In this document: piece after piece, positions 1 through 7,326 of the stretch | How positions within the stretch are numbered: position 1 is the stretch's first letter | Layout: every line of letters begins with the position of its first letter | Translations under genes and position numbers: made by a program | Assembly: GCA_007120685.1 (NCBI GenBank) | Contig: SKNG01000475.1 | Span: 1-12,494, forward strand | DNA: 12,494 bases | DNA from: Paracoccaceae bacterium | Lineage (GTDB): Bacteria > Pseudomonadota > Alphaproteobacteria > Rhodobacterales > Rhodobacteraceae | Direction of reading: 5' to 3' | The notes under the pieces: model-generated | Told to the model about the DNA's origin: nothing | Databases searched by the model: none | Seen by the model: the letters and a program-made list of their open reading frames with translations, nothing else

Positions 1-624
1 GTCCGACCCCGGCGCGCCGGCGCCGCCGGTTCCGCCGCCGCCGGCGCGGTTCACGCTGTCGTCCACCGAATCGCCCGGACCCACCGGCGCGGTCGGCGGC
101 GCGCTGCCCGCTCCGGTCGCGCTTTGCCCCGAACCGGCGGCAGGGGCGCCCGGCGAATGCTTGGTGATGGTCAGGTTGACGTTGGAGCGCAGCGGGATGC
201 CTTCGACAGAGAAGTAGTCCAGCGTCTCGGTGTAATCCGTGATGATCCCCTCGAAGGCGAATTCGTTCCAGGCGAATTCCACCACCATCGGGCGCTGCTT
301 CCCGTCCTCGCGCGGGACCACGGCGCCGGGGCGCATCATCTCGGCGATATTGGCGGTTATGGTGCGCACGTCCTTGCCTGCCAGCTTCTTGGGACCGGAG
401 GTCGTGTCGAACAGAAGCTGCAGCTGAAGCGTCACCTCGGAGGACGCGACAAGCTGGGCGGGGCGGCCCGCACCGGTGTTGTGATCTGCCTCCTCCATGC
501 TGTTGCGAATGGTAAGCGACAGGCTTTCGGGGTTGAAATGCACCGCCACCGGCGGGCCGACGTGGCTGGCCCCGCTGGCGTCGGTCTTGGGCGTGAGCGT
601 CGCGCGGACGGGCTGGCCGGTCAT
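1..624 (-). CDS. eCIS tube-initiator/hub adaptor protein, Afp7/Pvc7-like (partial, C terminus outside window)
   Basis: The reading frame starts at 624 and is still open at base 1, giving 208 residues without a stop. Residues about 28-160 match the N-terminal contractile-injection-system tube domain that precedes LysM in Afp7/gp53-like proteins. The telling parts are the FNPESLSLTIRN strand, a conserved acidic/Asn stretch, a long beta region containing LLFDTT, and the EFAWNEFAFEGIITDY segment. From about residue 165 the protein turns into a Gly/Ala/Pro/Ser-rich linker. A LysM domain would be expected beyond the left edge but is not seen. In the family this protein joins the inner tube to the spike/hub. 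The start is supported by GGAGG six bases upstream and by an ATGA overlap with the stop of the preceding tube gene, implying translational coupling. Family call is firm; completeness is unknown. Confidence 0.88.
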   Translation of the reverse strand, partial: MTGQPVRATLTPKTDASGASHVGPPVAVHFNPESLSLTIRNSMEEADHNTGAGRPAQLVASSEVTLQLQLLFDTTSGPKKLAGKDVRTITANIAEMMRPGAVVPREDGKQRPMVVEFAWNEFAFEGIITDYTETLDYFSVEGIPLRSNVNLTITKHSPGAPAAGSGQSATGAGSAPPTAPVGPGDSVDDSVNRAGGGGTGGAGAPGSD

Positions 625-1136
625 GCCGCGCCTCCATTCTGGCGCGCCGTCCCGCCGGGCTCTAGCGACAGGTCCTCGTGGACGAAATGCAGCTCCTCCA
701 CGCCGACCTCGGAATTCGCCGAGACATAGGAGGCCGCCTTGAACTTGACCGGCAGGGCATTCGCCATGGTCCAGGTCATCACTGCGGTCTTGCCGTCGGT
801 GTCGCGCTGCACCAGCTTGGCGTTCATCCGGATGCCGGAGCCGCCGCGCCCGACAAGATCGAACCATGTCCACAGGTCCGGCGCGCGGGTCAGGCCGCGC
901 TTCAGGATCACCGTGGAGAATTTCACCAGCCCGGCGCGCTGTATCTCGCCGAAGTTGCGCCCGCCCTCGCGGATCGTCTTCGGCTCCATCGTCGCCTCGA
1001 TGCCGGAGACCTCGCTGAAGCGGCCCGAACAGATCGGCGTGACGTTAGTGCCCGGCAAGCCGTCGTCTTTGACCTGATAGAAGTTCACCTCGAAGTTGAA
1101 GACGGGCAGCGGGAAGGGTGGACGGTCGAGGCTCAT
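621..1136 (-). CDS. eCIS inner-tube protein 2 (gp19-like, Afp5-type)
   Basis: 171 residues, the usual size for a contractile-tail tube protein. It carries the tube-family pattern: an N-terminal NFEVNFYQV strand, the SGRFSEVSGIEATMEPKTIREGG segment split over residues about 41-64, VKFSTVILKRGLT, DLWTWFDLV, and a final WTMANALPVKF...VGVEELHFVHEDL block. These line up with the first tube protein of this operon (compare FSDVSGLNAEV, VTLKRGIV and MEEWQIAYDVME there), so the two are paralogues. Systems of this class use the second tube protein near the baseplate as a tube-initiation layer. A longer in-frame extension to 1388 exists, but the start at 1136 is chosen because ATG overlaps the upstream stop as ATGA and is preceded by GGGAGG at about 6 bases. 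Residues are Gly/Ala-rich at the C-terminal end. Confidence 0.92.
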   Translation of the reverse strand: MSLDRPPFPLPVFNFEVNFYQVKDDGLPGTNVTPICSGRFSEVSGIEATMEPKTIREGGRNFGEIQRAGLVKFSTVILKRGLTRAPDLWTWFDLVGRGGSGIRMNAKLVQRDTDGKTAVMTWTMANALPVKFKAASYVSANSEVGVEELHFVHEDLSLEPGGTARQNGGAA

Positions 1137-2908
1137 GCCGGCCCTCCCTGTCCGAAGGCGGCGCCGGGGCTTTCGGTCAGCGGCAGGCGCACGGTGATGC
1201 GCGCGACCGGCACCGCGGGGCGGAAGGTGACCTCGGCGATCAGGGCGCCGGTGTCGATGTCCTGCCGGCTCATGGTCGAGGTGTCGCAGCGCACCGTGTA
1301 GCTGTCGCCCGGCCCGGTTCCGGCCAGTGCGCCGGCGCGCAGCATCGCGGCAAGCAGCCCTTCCAGCACGTCGCGCACCCGGCCCCACAGCCGGGGGCCG
1401 TTCGGCTCGAAGGCGAGCTCCTGGCCGAGATCGCGCGCCTGGCGCAGCAGCATCGCCATGATGCGCGAGACGGGTCCGTCGGCCCAGGCGGGGTCGTCGC
1501 TGGTGGTGAGGTCACTTTGCAGATGCAGCCCGTGGCGGTCGGCCAGCAGCCGGCAGCTTGGCGCCGTGGTGCGGGCCGCGCGTCGCTCGATGTCGCGCAG
1601 CGGCGCCAGTGGCAGGGTCGCCGCGCTGACGAAGGTGCCGCTGGTCAGCGCCAGCCGCGCGAGATGCCCCGCCAGCACCGCATCAGGGGCCATCAGGCCC
1701 TGGGGCGCGGTGGCCGAGGCGGTGCTGCGCACCCAGCCCTCGGCCAGTTGCAGAAAGGCGCTGCGCGGCGGCTCGATCACCGGCAGGCTTGCCGCGGCGC
1801 GGGGCAGGGCGGCGACCAGCAGCGTGTCGCGGACATCGGCGCGCAGGATGTCGAGGCCATGCCGCAGCGCCACGGTCCAGAGGGCATGCCCGGTCGCGTC
1901 GAGCACCGGCGCAAGCCAGGGCGTGTCGTCGGCGTCATGGGCTTCGGTGGGCGCGGGCAGGCATTCTGCGAATACCGCATCGGGCTGCGGCCCGGGCTCG
2001 CGCTGGGCGGCCACTCCGGGCGGCGGCGCGACCAGTTCGGGCAGGTCTGGAAACAGCACGAATGTGACCTCGGGCAGTCCGTGCAGATGCGCAGGCCCGT
2101 GACGCGTCTCGGGCGCGGCGGCGGGAGAGGGAAGCGCGCCACTCAGAGCGTTGATGACCGACAGCATGTCCGGGACTGCGGGCGGCGGCGCCGCCACGAA
2201 CAGCCGTTGCAGCGCTGCCATCCGCTCGGCGCGCGGACAGTCATAGGGGGGTGCCGCGCCCATCCCCACGACCACCGCCTTGCGCCCGCCCATGGCGAAG
2301 AACTGCCGCACCGCCAGCGTCATCGGCGACGGTAGGGGCCTGGTGCGGGCGCGCCGCGTCTCGGGGAAGCCCAGTGTCGGACACGGCAGCACCGCCAGCG
2401 TCCCCGCCCCCCGCGCGGCCGGCAGTGCAAGGCGCAGGAAGGCGCCGCCCGGCCCGGACTGCAGCGAGACATCCAGCCCCAGCCCTGCCGCCACGATGCG
2501 GTCCGCCGCTTCCTGCGGTGTCAGGGGCAGGGGCCGCAGATCGACCTCCCGGATCACCCCGTCAATGACGATGGCCAGCGTGTCGGGCACGCCCGAGCCC
2601 GGCAGCGCCGCGGCCAGCGGCCCGCCGTCGATCGTCGCCCGCCGTTCCAGCCGGGCATCGGTGTCGAAGATCGCTTCGAAACCCGCGACCGAGGTTACCG
2701 GCACAGGCCGGTTGACCAGCCCGCCGGGCATCGCCAGCGAGGCCCGGCTTTGCCCGAAGGCCTGCGCGAGATCGTCGAGCAGCGCCTCTGGCAGCACCGC
2801 ATCCCCTCGCGGCGCGATATGGCCGATGAAGCAGGCCACGTCCATTCGCGCCGGGTCGGGCGGCGGCGGCGGGGCGTAGGTCTCGAAGCGGATGGCGTCA
2901 TGGCGCAT
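1133..2908 (-). CDS. eCIS second tail-sheath-like protein, divergent (Afp3/Afp4 position)
   Basis: 591 residues. The N terminus (about 23-35, VACFIGHIAPRG) parallels the FVGITRNGP strand of the main sheath. Residues about 500-575 (FEPNGPRLWGRVRD, AGALAGTGPGDSYTVRCD, DIDTGALIAEV) closely parallel the C-terminal sheath domain of the 810-residue protein. That C-terminal block forms the handshake between sheath subunits in contractile tails. The middle is Ala/Pro-rich, poorly conserved to the eye and contains a YDCPRAER segment about where the other sheath has its core. Long divergent sheaths next to the main one are normal in eCIS loci and are thought to occupy specific rings such as the baseplate-proximal layer. 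It starts 28 bp after the tube-1 stop, with GGGGAG eight bases before ATG, and its stop overlaps the next start by 4 bp. Sheath membership is confident; ring position is inference. Confidence 0.88.
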   Translation of the reverse strand: MRHDAIRFETYAPPPPPDPARMDVACFIGHIAPRGDAVLPEALLDDLAQAFGQSRASLAMPGGLVNRPVPVTSVAGFEAIFDTDARLERRATIDGGPLAAALPGSGVPDTLAIVIDGVIREVDLRPLPLTPQEAADRIVAAGLGLDVSLQSGPGGAFLRLALPAARGAGTLAVLPCPTLGFPETRRARTRPLPSPMTLAVRQFFAMGGRKAVVVGMGAAPPYDCPRAERMAALQRLFVAAPPPAVPDMLSVINALSGALPSPAAAPETRHGPAHLHGLPEVTFVLFPDLPELVAPPPGVAAQREPGPQPDAVFAECLPAPTEAHDADDTPWLAPVLDATGHALWTVALRHGLDILRADVRDTLLVAALPRAAASLPVIEPPRSAFLQLAEGWVRSTASATAPQGLMAPDAVLAGHLARLALTSGTFVSAATLPLAPLRDIERRAARTTAPSCRLLADRHGLHLQSDLTTSDDPAWADGPVSRIMAMLLRQARDLGQELAFEPNGPRLWGRVRDVLEGLLAAMLRAGALAGTGPGDSYTVRCDTSTMSRQDIDTGALIAEVTFRPAVPVARITVRLPLTESPGAAFGQGGPA

Positions 2909-2936
2909 CGGCGCGGCTCCCCGGGCAGCCCTGCGA

Positions 2937-3392
2937 TCAGTCCGGCGTGGCGAGCTGTTTGAACTCCATCACGTCATAGGCGATCTGCCATTCCTCCATG
3001 GCGACCTCGGTGCCACCCGCCGCCGCCAGCGTCGGGCCGGTGTATTTTGTCGGGAAGGCGCCAGAGAGCTTCCACTGCTGCACGTCCTCGTTGCTCTCGG
3101 ACTGCATCACGACGCGCATCACGCGTTTGGCGGCGGGGCCCTGCGTCCACACCTCGTTCATCCACTCCCAGAAGCTCTTGCTGTCGACAATGCCGCGCTT
3201 GAGCGTGACGTTCTCGAACTTGTGGACGCCCGGGATCTTGGTGACATGGTTCTGCTTGTCGTTGCCGCCGCGGTATTCCGCGACGGTGACCTCGGCATTG
3301 AGGCCCGACACGTCGGAAAAGCTGCCGACGATCCGGCCGGATTCATCGATCACCGAGAAGCGGAAATTGCCGTAGGGCGCTGTGCGAGCCAT
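2937..3392 (-). CDS. eCIS major inner-tube protein (T4 gp19-like, Afp1/Pvc1-type)
   Basis: 151 residues, matching the usual 140-160 of Hcp-like/gp19-like tube proteins (PF06841). Conserved features are the YGNFRFSVIDE first strand, GSFSDVSGLNAEV, KIPGVHKFENVTLKRGI, FWEWMNEVW, the VQQWKLSGAFPTKYTGPTL segment and the MEEWQIAYDVMEF C-terminal strand. The protein is expected to form stacked hexameric rings, the rigid tube that is driven into the target when the sheath contracts. It lies 17 bp downstream of the main sheath gene, the classic sheath-tube pair. The spacer carries GGAAGGA eight bases before ATG, a strong ribosome site in line with a highly expressed structural protein. It is less Ala/Pro-biased than its neighbours, consistent with strong constraint. 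Confidence 0.96.
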   Translation of the reverse strand: MARTAPYGNFRFSVIDESGRIVGSFSDVSGLNAEVTVAEYRGGNDKQNHVTKIPGVHKFENVTLKRGIVDSKSFWEWMNEVWTQGPAAKRVMRVVMQSESNEDVQQWKLSGAFPTKYTGPTLAAAGGTEVAMEEWQIAYDVMEFKQLATPD

Positions 3393-3409
3393 TTACTTGA
3401 TCCTTCCCG

Positions 3410-5842
3410 TTAGCCGCGCGCGTCGGCGGTCGTCTGGCCGATCTTGAAGACAAGAAACTCGGCGGGCTTGATGATTGCGATGCCGACCTCGCAGATGAGG
3501 CGGCCGTTATCGAGGTCGTCCTGCGTGATGACCGAGCGGTCGCAGCGCACGAAGAACGCCGCCTCCGGCGTGCTGCCCAGCAGGGCGCCGTTGCGCCACT
3601 GGTTGAACAGGAACGACGCCACGGCCTCGCGCACGTCCGACCACAGCGCGGGGCCGTTCGGCTCGAACACGGCCCACTGCATCGAGTTGTAGATCGAGTG
3701 CTTGACGAAGTTCAGGAAGCGCCGGTCGGAGACATAGACGATTTCCCGGTTCGACGTTGCCAGGCGGCCGCCATAGACGCGGTTGCCCCGTCCGTCGAGC
3801 CGGCGCAGCACGTTGATGCCGATGGGGTTCAGCACCTCCTGATGGCGCTGGTTGTAGTCGCGCTCGAAGCCCACGGCCTCGCGGATGATCTCGTTGGCAG
3901 GGGTCTTGTGCACGCCGCGCTGGCTGTCGTTGCGGGCGTAGATGCCGCAGATGTGGCCCGAGGGCGGCACCACCAGTTCGCGCGGCTGGGCATCGTTGCC
4001 GGGCCGGTAGCGCGGGTTGGCGATGCGGATCGGCGGGGCGTAGAAGACGGCATAGGTGTTGTCGAAGCTGCCGCGGGTCCGCCGCAGGTTGGCCATGTCC
4101 TGTCCCAGCGGCGGGTCGCAGACCGCGATGCGGAAGTTCGACGATTCCGCGTGGCCGATCAGCGCGTTGCGAACCGGGTCGCCAAGCGCGCCATAGACCG
4201 AGGAACCGGGTGCGGCGACGATGGCGATGTCGTCGACAAGGTTCAGCCGATCCAGTGCTCCGGTCATGGTCTGCAGCGCGGGAACGGTGCCGTCGTCGCC
4301 GCCGGCAAGGGCGAAGCTGCGCGAGAGGATGTCGTCTTCGTCGGCCCGCCCCCCCGCGAACAGCGCGGCATGGACCTCGGCTGCGTTCAGCCCGTCCTCG
4401 AACAGCACCAGCGGGTCGCCCAGCGGCTGGTCGAGCGGGTCGGTCGCCTGCACCATGCGGTGTCCGAAATAGCGCGGATGCGCCTGGGTGAAACCGAGCC
4501 CTTCATAGGAGGCCGCGACCCCGTCGACGCTGTCCCAGGCCAGGCTTAGGGTGACGATGTGGTCGTCATCGGCAAGCTGCGCCGCGGCATCGACGGTGCC
4601 GGCACCGGGCGACCAGACGCCGCCGGACTGGTCACCGTATTCCCGCCAGCCGTCAGCGGCCACGGTCTCGCGCACGAAGACCCGCCGCGGCACGCCGTCG
4701 GTGCCCGTCACTGCCGCGCCCAGCGCCCCCGCGTCGAAGCCCAGCGCGGTCAGCGTGGCCAGGTTGCCGGCGGCGGACAGGTCCAGCGAGGCGGCATTGC
4801 CGGTGGCATTGGTCGAGAGCCGCAGGAAGCCGGTGCCGGGCACCGTGTCCGCCGTCACCGCGATCGGCGGGGACGCCGCGGCGAAAAGCCCGTTGACGTC
4901 GGCGGCGGTCACCGCGCTCAGCCTTGGCAGGCCGGTGCCGGTGGCGACCGTCTGCGGCGCGGTGAAGCCCAGCAGGTCAAGCTGGTTCACGGCCACCGTC
5001 ACCGCCGAGCCGGAGGCGGCGGAACGGATCGAGAGCGTGTTGCCGTTCAGCACGCAGGAGCCGTTGACAAGCGCCGCGGTGATCTCGTCGCGGATTGCGG
5101 TGCGCGCGCGGTCCACGCCCTCGGCGATGGGCACGGCCTGGATCAGCCCGTCGATGGTGACCGTCAGCACGGTTCCCGCGGGCACGGTGATCGTCGTGCC
5201 CACTGTTCCCGCGGCCTCGGCCTCGGCGGGCGTGCCGTTGAAGGTGATCTGCTGCGCCGCGCCGCCATCGACGGCAAGGCTGAGGGTCATGCCGTCGGTC
5301 AGCGACCCGGGCGCCGATCCCGCCACCGCCTGCGCCGGCATCGCCGCCACGCCGCGCGACCGGGCGAGCGAGCCGATCGGGGCCTGGCCCAGCGCCGTCG
5401 CGGTTGCGGGCGACGCGATCTCTGACAGGCTGACGGTGCCGTTGGCGCCGGAGCCGGGGAAGCGCGAGCGGAGAATCAGATGGCGCGCATCGGTGGTGTC
5501 CGCGCCGACCAGTGCCGCCTGTGCACGCCCGTCGCCGCCTGCGGCGAGGAAGGCGCGGGCGATGTAGAGCCGCCGGCCGCCCTCGTTGAAATAGCCGCGC
5601 ACGGCGAGCGCGAGGTAGTTTGTCGCCGGCGCCCCCGCCAGCCCGCCGATGGACAGGTCGGCAATGCCGCCATAAAGGCGCTCGAACTCGCCGAAGCTTG
5701 TCACTAGCCGGGGCGGCCCGTCGGTCGGGCCGTTGCGCGTGATGCCGACGAAGCCTGTCGTGCTGGTCCCGACGCCCTGAATGGACGACGGGCGAAAGCT
5801 CGTCTCGATGGGGTAGACCCCGGGCGCCAGCAATTCGACCAT
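3410..5842 (-). CDS. eCIS main contractile tail sheath with large central insertion
   Basis: 810 residues. The N-terminal sheath region is at about 1-130: LAPGVYPIETSFRPSSIQGV, GFVGITRNGP, and FNEGGRRLYIARAF near 85-98. The conserved subtilisin-like-fold core and C-terminal arm run from about 515 to 805, with LNLVDDIAIVAAPG, YAVFYAPPIRI, VPPSGHICGIYARNDSQRGVHKTPANE, GINVLRRL, FLNFVKHSIYNSMQWAVFEPNGPALW and VRCDRSVITQDDLDNG. This is a textbook tail-sheath C-terminal domain. Residues about 135-515 are an insertion rich in Thr/Ala/Gly/Val that makes this sheath much longer than compact ones. It includes two repeat-like units ending LGFTAPQTVATGTG and LGFDAGALGAAVTGTD, probably surface domains. 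A nine-codon extension upstream (to 5869) is rejected because GGAGAG sits six bases before the ATG at 5842. Confidence 0.95.
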   Translation of the reverse strand: MVELLAPGVYPIETSFRPSSIQGVGTSTTGFVGITRNGPTDGPPRLVTSFGEFERLYGGIADLSIGGLAGAPATNYLALAVRGYFNEGGRRLYIARAFLAAGGDGRAQAALVGADTTDARHLILRSRFPGSGANGTVSLSEIASPATATALGQAPIGSLARSRGVAAMPAQAVAGSAPGSLTDGMTLSLAVDGGAAQQITFNGTPAEAEAAGTVGTTITVPAGTVLTVTIDGLIQAVPIAEGVDRARTAIRDEITAALVNGSCVLNGNTLSIRSAASGSAVTVAVNQLDLLGFTAPQTVATGTGLPRLSAVTAADVNGLFAAASPPIAVTADTVPGTGFLRLSTNATGNAASLDLSAAGNLATLTALGFDAGALGAAVTGTDGVPRRVFVRETVAADGWREYGDQSGGVWSPGAGTVDAAAQLADDDHIVTLSLAWDSVDGVAASYEGLGFTQAHPRYFGHRMVQATDPLDQPLGDPLVLFEDGLNAAEVHAALFAGGRADEDDILSRSFALAGGDDGTVPALQTMTGALDRLNLVDDIAIVAAPGSSVYGALGDPVRNALIGHAESSNFRIAVCDPPLGQDMANLRRTRGSFDNTYAVFYAPPIRIANPRYRPGNDAQPRELVVPPSGHICGIYARNDSQRGVHKTPANEIIREAVGFERDYNQRHQEVLNPIGINVLRRLDGRGNRVYGGRLATSNREIVYVSDRRFLNFVKHSIYNSMQWAVFEPNGPALWSDVREAVASFLFNQWRNGALLGSTPEAAFFVRCDRSVITQDDLDNGRLICEVGIAIIKPAEFLVFKIGQTTADARG

Positions 5843-5854
5843 GCCTGTCTCTCC
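5843..5854 (-). promoter_or_regulatory. Ribosome binding site deciding the sheath start
   Basis: On the minus strand GGAGAG at 5854-5849 is followed by a six-base spacer and the ATG at 5842-5840. No comparable site precedes the alternative in-frame start at 5869, so the shorter protein beginning MVELLAPGVY, which also fits the family N terminus, is preferred. Confidence 0.7.
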
Positions 5855-5894
5855 GTGTCTGCGGCGCACGCGGCGCGATTGGGTGGCGGTTGGT

Positions 5895-6659
5895 TCAGTT
5901 CATGTTCAGGGTGATGGGCGCGCGGTCGGTGCGGCCGGGGGTAATGGGTAACGGCGTGAGGGTGGCGCTGCGCAATGCCGCCCCCCCGGCGCCCAGCACG
6001 TCAGGGTCCACCGGCCAGGCGCCGCCCGGCAGGGCCGTTGCGCGCACCGTGACCGCCGTCTGCGCCGTGACGATCTCGATGTCGTCGTCTTCGTCGTCGT
6101 CCGGGTCGTTCTCGATCTCGCGAAAGGCGGGCAGGCCCGGCACGGGCACCAGCGCCTCGCCGCGGGCATGGGTGATGCCCCAACCGAGGCGGTCTCCGCC
6201 GCCTTCCGGCAGCACCTCCACCAGCGCGCCGCGGACCGGATCGCCGCCGGTATCGGTGACGATGGCCAGCACCACCGCCCAGCCCGGCGAAGGGGACCGC
6301 GCGGCAGAGGGCGCCAGCGGCACGGCCACGGGCTGCATCAGGTCGTGGATGCCGCCGGCGGGATTCCATGGCCGGGGCAGGGCGATCGCCAGGCGGCGCG
6401 GCAGCCAGGCGCCGCGCGGGTCCTCGACCGTCAGCGCGAAGGTCAGGCTTTCGGCGGGCGGGGCGGCTGGCGGGTCGTCGAAGGCGGTCAGGTGGTCGCC
6501 CAGCCCATCGGCTGCCATGATGGCATAATGGCCCGAGCGGTTGCGCCGCAGCGTCAGGCCCGTGCCCTCGATGCGCAGCGGCGCGAGGATCGGCGTGCCG
6601 GTAACCGCATCGACCGGCCGGACGGCACCCAGGATCCGCCGGTCTACCTGCTCAGCCAT
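5895..6659 (-). CDS. Uncharacterised eCIS-associated protein with carboxypeptidase-regulatory-like beta domain and acidic run
   Basis: 254 residues, not recognised as a named family. The sequence looks all-beta and two-part. Residues about 5-95 have a turn-rich pattern (GAVRPVDAVTGTPI, NRSGHYAIM, VEDPRGAWLPRRLAIALPRPW). Residues about 125-180 read like a carboxypeptidase-regulatory/transthyretin-type domain (VVLAIVTDTGGDPVRGALVEVL, WGITHARGEALVPVPG). A strongly acidic run, DPDDDEDDDIE, occupies about 185-195. No signal peptide or membrane helix is seen. The gene lies between the DUF4255 gene and the sheath, overlapping the former by 8 bp, so it is almost certainly part of the particle operon, perhaps as a tail-cap, surface or assembly component; that role is inference. 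The start at 6659 is chosen over 6686 because GGAG lies seven bases upstream and the overlap with the previous gene is short. Confidence 0.85.
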   Translation of the reverse strand: MAEQVDRRILGAVRPVDAVTGTPILAPLRIEGTGLTLRRNRSGHYAIMAADGLGDHLTAFDDPPAAPPAESLTFALTVEDPRGAWLPRRLAIALPRPWNPAGGIHDLMQPVAVPLAPSAARSPSPGWAVVLAIVTDTGGDPVRGALVEVLPEGGGDRLGWGITHARGEALVPVPGLPAFREIENDPDDDEDDDIEIVTAQTAVTVRATALPGGAWPVDPDVLGAGGAALRSATLTPLPITPGRTDRAPITLNMN

Positions 6660-7278
6660 CGGCCCGCTCCCGTATCTCCTCGACATCGAAGCGTTGCGCG
6701 ACCACCGGGCCGGCGCTGGGCGCGAGCAGGCTGTCCACCCGCACCACGCGGGCGATATAAGAGACCGACAGGCGGTAGGACGGCGCCAGCGCGTCCCAGA
6801 TCCGCATCATGTCCTCGATGCTCAACTCGCTGGGCGTGATCTGCACCGTCTCCTCGGCCCGCCAGAGCCGCCCGGGGATCAGCCGCCCTGCGCCGAAGGT
6901 CGCCGCCATGTGCAATTCGCGCATGGCCCAGCTCATCAGCGTGTGCTCGTCAGAGACGGTGCCGCACCACGCCGTCATCAGGTAGTGGAGTTCCAGCCCC
7001 AGCGGCCGGGTCTGCACCTCGCCGGGATGACGCGGGTCGGGGCTGGTGCGCAGGTGCTTGTCGATGCCGATGCGATAGAGGTACAGCGTCACCTGATTGC
7101 CGTTTGGCGAGAAGGCGTTGGCGAGCTGCGCGCTGGAAAGCTGCTCGAAGCTGCAGTCGGGCAGCACGCGCTGCTCTTCGGGCAGAACGGCCTCGACCTG
7201 CTGCTGCAACTGATGCGCCTGCCCAAGATGCGTCGCGATGCTGTCGCCAACCGAATGGACGGCTCCTAGCGCTGCCAT
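6652..7278 (-). CDS. DUF4255 / Pvc16-N family eCIS tail-terminator protein
   Basis: 208 residues. It matches the DUF4255 (Pvc16_N, PF14065) pattern: an N-terminal helix (VHSVGDSIATHLGQAHQL), then NQVTLYLYRIGIDKHLRT, the family-typical PLGLELHYLMTAWCG, a DEHTLMSWAMRELH helix, LWRAEETVQITPSELSIEDMMRIWDAL, and YRLSVSYIARVVRVDS near the end. In Afp/PVC particles this family caps the tube and sheath at the distal end and sets tail termination. DUF4255 is one of the most reliable markers separating eCIS from prophage tails. Here it is the first gene of the operon, whereas in Afp it is the last. A TTG start at 7296 is possible but has no ribosome site; ATG at 7278 preceded by GGCGGGG is preferred. 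Confidence 0.93.
   Translation of the reverse strand: MAALGAVHSVGDSIATHLGQAHQLQQQVEAVLPEEQRVLPDCSFEQLSSAQLANAFSPNGNQVTLYLYRIGIDKHLRTSPDPRHPGEVQTRPLGLELHYLMTAWCGTVSDEHTLMSWAMRELHMAATFGAGRLIPGRLWRAEETVQITPSELSIEDMMRIWDALAPSYRLSVSYIARVVRVDSLLAPSAGPVVAQRFDVEEIRERADG
6660..6670 (-). promoter_or_regulatory. Ribosome binding site deciding the start of the 254-residue protein
   Basis: GGAG at 6670-6667 on the minus strand, seven bases before the ATG at 6659-6657. It lies inside the last codons of the DUF4255 gene, whose TGA is within ATGGCTGA, so the two genes are probably translationally coupled. Confidence 0.6.
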
Positions 7279-7326
7279 ACCGACCCCGCCGATCAAATGT
7301 CGTGGGCAGAAGCGTGGCTCGACGCT

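Noticed and set aside
1118..2335. Plus-strand open frame of 405 codons opposite the second sheath gene
   Set aside because: The minus-strand frame carries clear sheath motifs; the plus-strand translation is low-complexity Arg/Gln/Gly and lacks a ribosome site.
3698..5567. Plus-strand frames opposite the main sheath gene
   Set aside because: They are mirror frames of the conserved sheath sequence with no recognisable domains.
1..7278. Prophage or type VI secretion cluster
   Set aside because: DUF4255 and the Afp7-type tube domain are eCIS markers. No capsid, portal, terminase, TssB/TssC, ClpV or TssJLM-like gene is present in the window.
7279..7296. TTG start extending the DUF4255 protein by six residues
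   Set aside because: No ribosome site precedes it; ATG at 7278 has a G-rich site and gives an N terminus typical of the family.
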